Assembly (NCBI RefSeq): GCF_937949835.1
Contig: NZ_CALEDC010000443.1
Span: 1-8,637 of the forward strand
Direction of reading: 5' to 3'
Source of the DNA: an uncultured Campylobacter sp.
Lineage (GTDB): Bacteria; Campylobacterota; Campylobacteria; Campylobacterales; Campylobacteraceae
DNA: 8,637 nt
In this document: in pieces, positions 7,202 through 8,637 of the stretch
Position numbering within the stretch: position 1 is the first letter of the stretch
Layout: each line of letters opens with the position of its first letter
Notes under the pieces: generated by a model
Database searches by the model: none
Told to the model about the DNA's origin: nothing
What the model saw: only the letters and a program-made list of their open reading frames with translations
Program-made: the position numbers and the translations under genes

Positions 7202-7285
7202 CATTAAATTTTAAAAATTCACTTAAAGATTTAACATTTATAAAAATTTAACGAAAATTTAATATTTCTGAAAAGAAAAATTTTA

Positions 7286-7291
7286 TATACT
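7286..7291 (+). promoter_or_regulatory. -10 element of the PAS-protein gene
   Basis: TATACT lies 32 bases before the ATG at 7323 within an A/T-rich stretch, with T-runs upstream and no obvious -35. AAAGGA (7311-7316) is the ribosome site, six bases before the ATG. The gap 7167-7322 therefore holds two divergent promoters, one for this gene and one for the MFS gene. Confidence 0.45.
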
Positions 7292-7322
7292 CTGCAATAA
7301 ATTTTTAAGCAAAGGATTAAAA

Positions 7323-7889
7323 ATGCAAAGACCGACTCCGATTAATCAGGAAATCAAACTCGATGAGAAGCGCTATATCGTTTCCAAAACCGATCCGAAG
7401 GGCATTATCACGTTTGCAAATCCGTATTTTTGTATGATTTGCGGCTATAGTGAGCTTGAGCTTTTGGGGCAGCCGCATAACATCATACGACATCCGGACA
7501 TGCCGCGCATAGCGTTTAAGCTTATGTGGGATACGATACAGCAGGGCAAGGATTTTACCGCCGTGGTTAAAAATTTAGCCAAAGATGGGCGCTTTTATTG
7601 GGTCATTACCGAATTTACTTCTAAAAAAGATCCCGTGACGGGGCAGATCACCGAATACACGGCATTTCGCAAGGCTCCGCCAAGATCTGCGATCGAAACT
7701 ATAGAGCCTATTTATAGGGCGCTACTGGATGCTGAAAGAAACGGCGGTATGCAGGCTAGCCAAAAGGCGCTCGTGGACTTTCTAAAAAGTAAAGGCGAAA
7801 CCTATGAGAGCTGGATCGCAAAGGTCTCAGGTAAATCAAATCCGCTCACCGCAATGTTTTTTAAGGCGATGAAAAAGCTTTTTAGCTAG
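7323..7889 (+). CDS. Stand-alone PAS-domain protein, Aer/CetB-like redox sensor
   Basis: A 188-residue soluble protein with one PAS domain (about 17-118) and a helical, basic C-terminal tail (about 120-188). It has no membrane segment and no methyl-accepting domain. Residues that bind FAD in E. coli Aer are present one position earlier: N33, and R56-H57-P58-D59 in NIIRHPDMP, with W69 and a second Trp at 93. An FAD-based redox sensor is therefore likely. In Campylobacter jejuni a similar small protein, CetB, passes the signal to the membrane protein CetA for energy taxis. No cetA-like gene lies beside this one, so its partner must be elsewhere. It has its own promoter and stands alone, diverging from the MFS gene. 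The PAS assignment is firm and the energy-taxis role is inferred. I leave the symbol blank because several CetB/CetC paralogues exist. Confidence 0.88.
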   Translation: MQRPTPINQEIKLDEKRYIVSKTDPKGIITFANPYFCMICGYSELELLGQPHNIIRHPDMPRIAFKLMWDTIQQGKDFTAVVKNLAKDGRFYWVITEFTSKKDPVTGQITEYTAFRKAPPRSAIETIEPIYRALLDAERNGGMQASQKALVDFLKSKGETYESWIAKVSGKSNPLTAMFFKAMKKLFS

Positions 7890-7911
7890 TTTGACTGACA
7901 CGGACGCAAAT

Positions 7912-8004
7912 TAAAATTCCGCGGAATTGGTTGGAATTTTACCTCGAAAATTCCATGACATAATAAAATTATAAAATGCGAAATTTAGCCAAAATTCCGC
8001 GGAA
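7912..8004. repeat. Cluster of AAAATTCC / GCGGAATT inverted and direct repeats, possible terminator
   Basis: Just after the PAS gene, AATTCCGCGGAATT (7915-7928) is a perfect 14-base palindrome. AAAATTCCGCGGAA occurs twice in direct orientation (7913-7926 and 7991-8004). TAAAATTCC (7912-7920) can pair with GGAATTTTA (7933-7941), and TGGAATTTT (7932-7940) can pair with AAAATTCCA (7947-7955), so the middle arm has two alternative partners. Position suggests a 3' structure or terminator for the PAS transcript, but no U-tract follows the second hairpin. Confidence 0.45.
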
Positions 8005-8039
8005 ATTTCTTAAATTTGAAATATAGAATTTAATAAAAA

Positions 8040-8474
8040 TTCTGTAAAGATTCTATTTTAGATTTCTTTTATATTTTACGCCTAGTAGTATCACACCATA
8101 CAGGTTGTTTCTGCATCTAAAATTCCTGATGCGTATTTAGCGCAGCTCTGTGAAGCGCTAGAAAGTAACTTACGACAAGGTATCGAGCTATATAGCTACT
8201 TAATCTAAAAAAGAGGTGATTTGCTAAGAGAGAAATTTACCATAAGACACGAGGGTTGCTTTAAAATTTAAAAAGTTGAGTATAAGGCGGATTTAAAAAT
8301 AAGGGAATTTATACGCTTGATTAGAATTTTTTGGATTTATGGTAGATTTTACGTATAGCTTAAAATTTCTAGAGTCTTTGCCTTATTGTAGGACAGCGAA
8401 TGAGCGATAAAATTTACTGAGCTTTAAGTGATGAGAATATAAAATGGTGCGTCCATCAAATTTAAAGGCGATAA
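8040..8474 (+). pseudogene. A/T-rich stretch with fragments of a possible decayed gene
   Basis: No intact gene is visible between 8005 and 8474, but parts read like protein. The frame at 8089-8208 gives 39 residues (including SKIPDAYLAQLCEAL and NLRQGIELYSYLI) with good composition, but has no start codon and two stops directly before it. An adjacent frame (8040 onward, DSILDFFYILRLVV) could be its upstream part after a frameshift. Short coding-like pieces follow at 8221-8271, after a GAGGTGA ribosome-like site, and at about 8404-8424 (KFTEL), 8427-8460 (SDENIKWCVH) and 8452-8499 (SIKFKGDKWIKAGL), in two phases with stops between them. This fits one or more decayed genes. Chance is the alternative, since pieces this short are weak evidence. 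I recognise no family. A TAGCGC/GCGCTA hairpin (8138-8160) and the palindrome AGCTATATAGCT (8186-8197) lie inside. I saw no tRNA or transposase. Confidence 0.35.
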
Positions 8475-8637
8475 ATGGATCAAAGCAGGCTTGAGGAATT
8501 AAGAAAACTCCTAAATAATCAGCACAGCGATGCAAAGCAAAATCTAACAGAAGGTCTTTATCCCAAAAATTTTAACGCTTTCGACTTCAAAAATTTAAAA
8601 TTAGAAGATGCAAGCTCAAAGACTTTAAATTCCGATG
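8475..8637 (+). CDS. 5' end of an unrecognised protein gene (partial)
   Basis: An ATG at 8475 opens a plus-strand frame that runs to the window edge and gives the first 54 residues. AAAGG lies six bases upstream, and a TATAAA box (8438-8443) about 32 bases upstream could be its -10 element. The N-terminus is hydrophilic and helical (MDQSRLEELRKLLNNQHSD), followed by Asn/Phe/Lys-rich sequence (YPKNFNAFDFKNLKLED). There is no signal peptide or membrane segment, so it is probably cytoplasmic. No family is recognisable from this portion. It lies directly after the stretch of apparent gene remains, so it could itself be part of a recently rearranged locus. Confidence 0.6.
   Translation, partial: MDQSRLEELRKLLNNQHSDAKQNLTEGLYPKNFNAFDFKNLKLEDASSKTLNSD

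Noticed and set aside
7890..8474. CRISPR array, tRNA or insertion sequence in the long intergenic region
   Set aside because: There are no regularly spaced long repeats, no cloverleaf with a T-arm, and no transposase-like sequence. The repeats present are short palindromes.

Overview
The window looks like a chromosome segment of a Campylobacter-like epsilonproteobacterium. The base composition is moderate, A/T-rich between genes, with frequent 'aaattt' and 'gatcgcg' words. The genes match Wolinella/Campylobacter families closely: a Psr/Phs-type molybdoenzyme with a PsrC anchor, an Aer/CetB-like PAS protein, and compact operons with short overlaps. A higher-GC oral species such as the C. gracilis/rectus/showae group is my guess. 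That species assignment is inference only.

Layout, left to right. Positions 2-157 hold the 3' end of an unrecognised plus-strand gene. It faces the minus-strand block across an A/T-rich inverted repeat (197-230) that could terminate both. The main block is a five-gene minus-strand unit read from 5848 down to 251: molybdopterin catalytic subunit (psrA/phsA-like), four-cluster ferredoxin subunit (psrB-like), NrfD/PsrC quinone-reactive membrane anchor (psrC-like), an OmpR-family response regulator and a membrane histidine kinase. Gaps and overlaps are 11, -8, 26 and -8 bases, so they are probably co-transcribed. Upstream on the same strand, with its own promoter, is an EntS-like MFS exporter (5946-7166). 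Divergent from it is a small PAS protein (7323-7889) carrying the residues that bind FAD in Aer. The last ~750 bases are A/T-rich. They hold a cluster of AAAATTCC/GCGGAATT inverted repeats, fragments of what looks like a decayed gene, and the 5' end of an unrecognised gene (8475 to the window end).

How the genes work together: PsrA (exported by Tat), PsrB and PsrC would form a periplasm-facing, membrane-anchored reductase. It would pass electrons from menaquinol to polysulfide, thiosulfate or a similar sulfur compound. The co-encoded kinase and regulator are the obvious candidates to control it in response to a periplasmic signal. The PAS protein fits redox or energy taxis and is probably a separate unit.

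The most interesting non-coding signal is at the psrC-regulator junction. A hairpin has the psrC stop codon in its loop, and its 3' arm can instead pair with the Shine-Dalgarno sequence of the regulator gene. This would be a possible translational switch between the enzyme genes and their regulator genes. I saw no clear evidence of a wholly new defence or mobile system.
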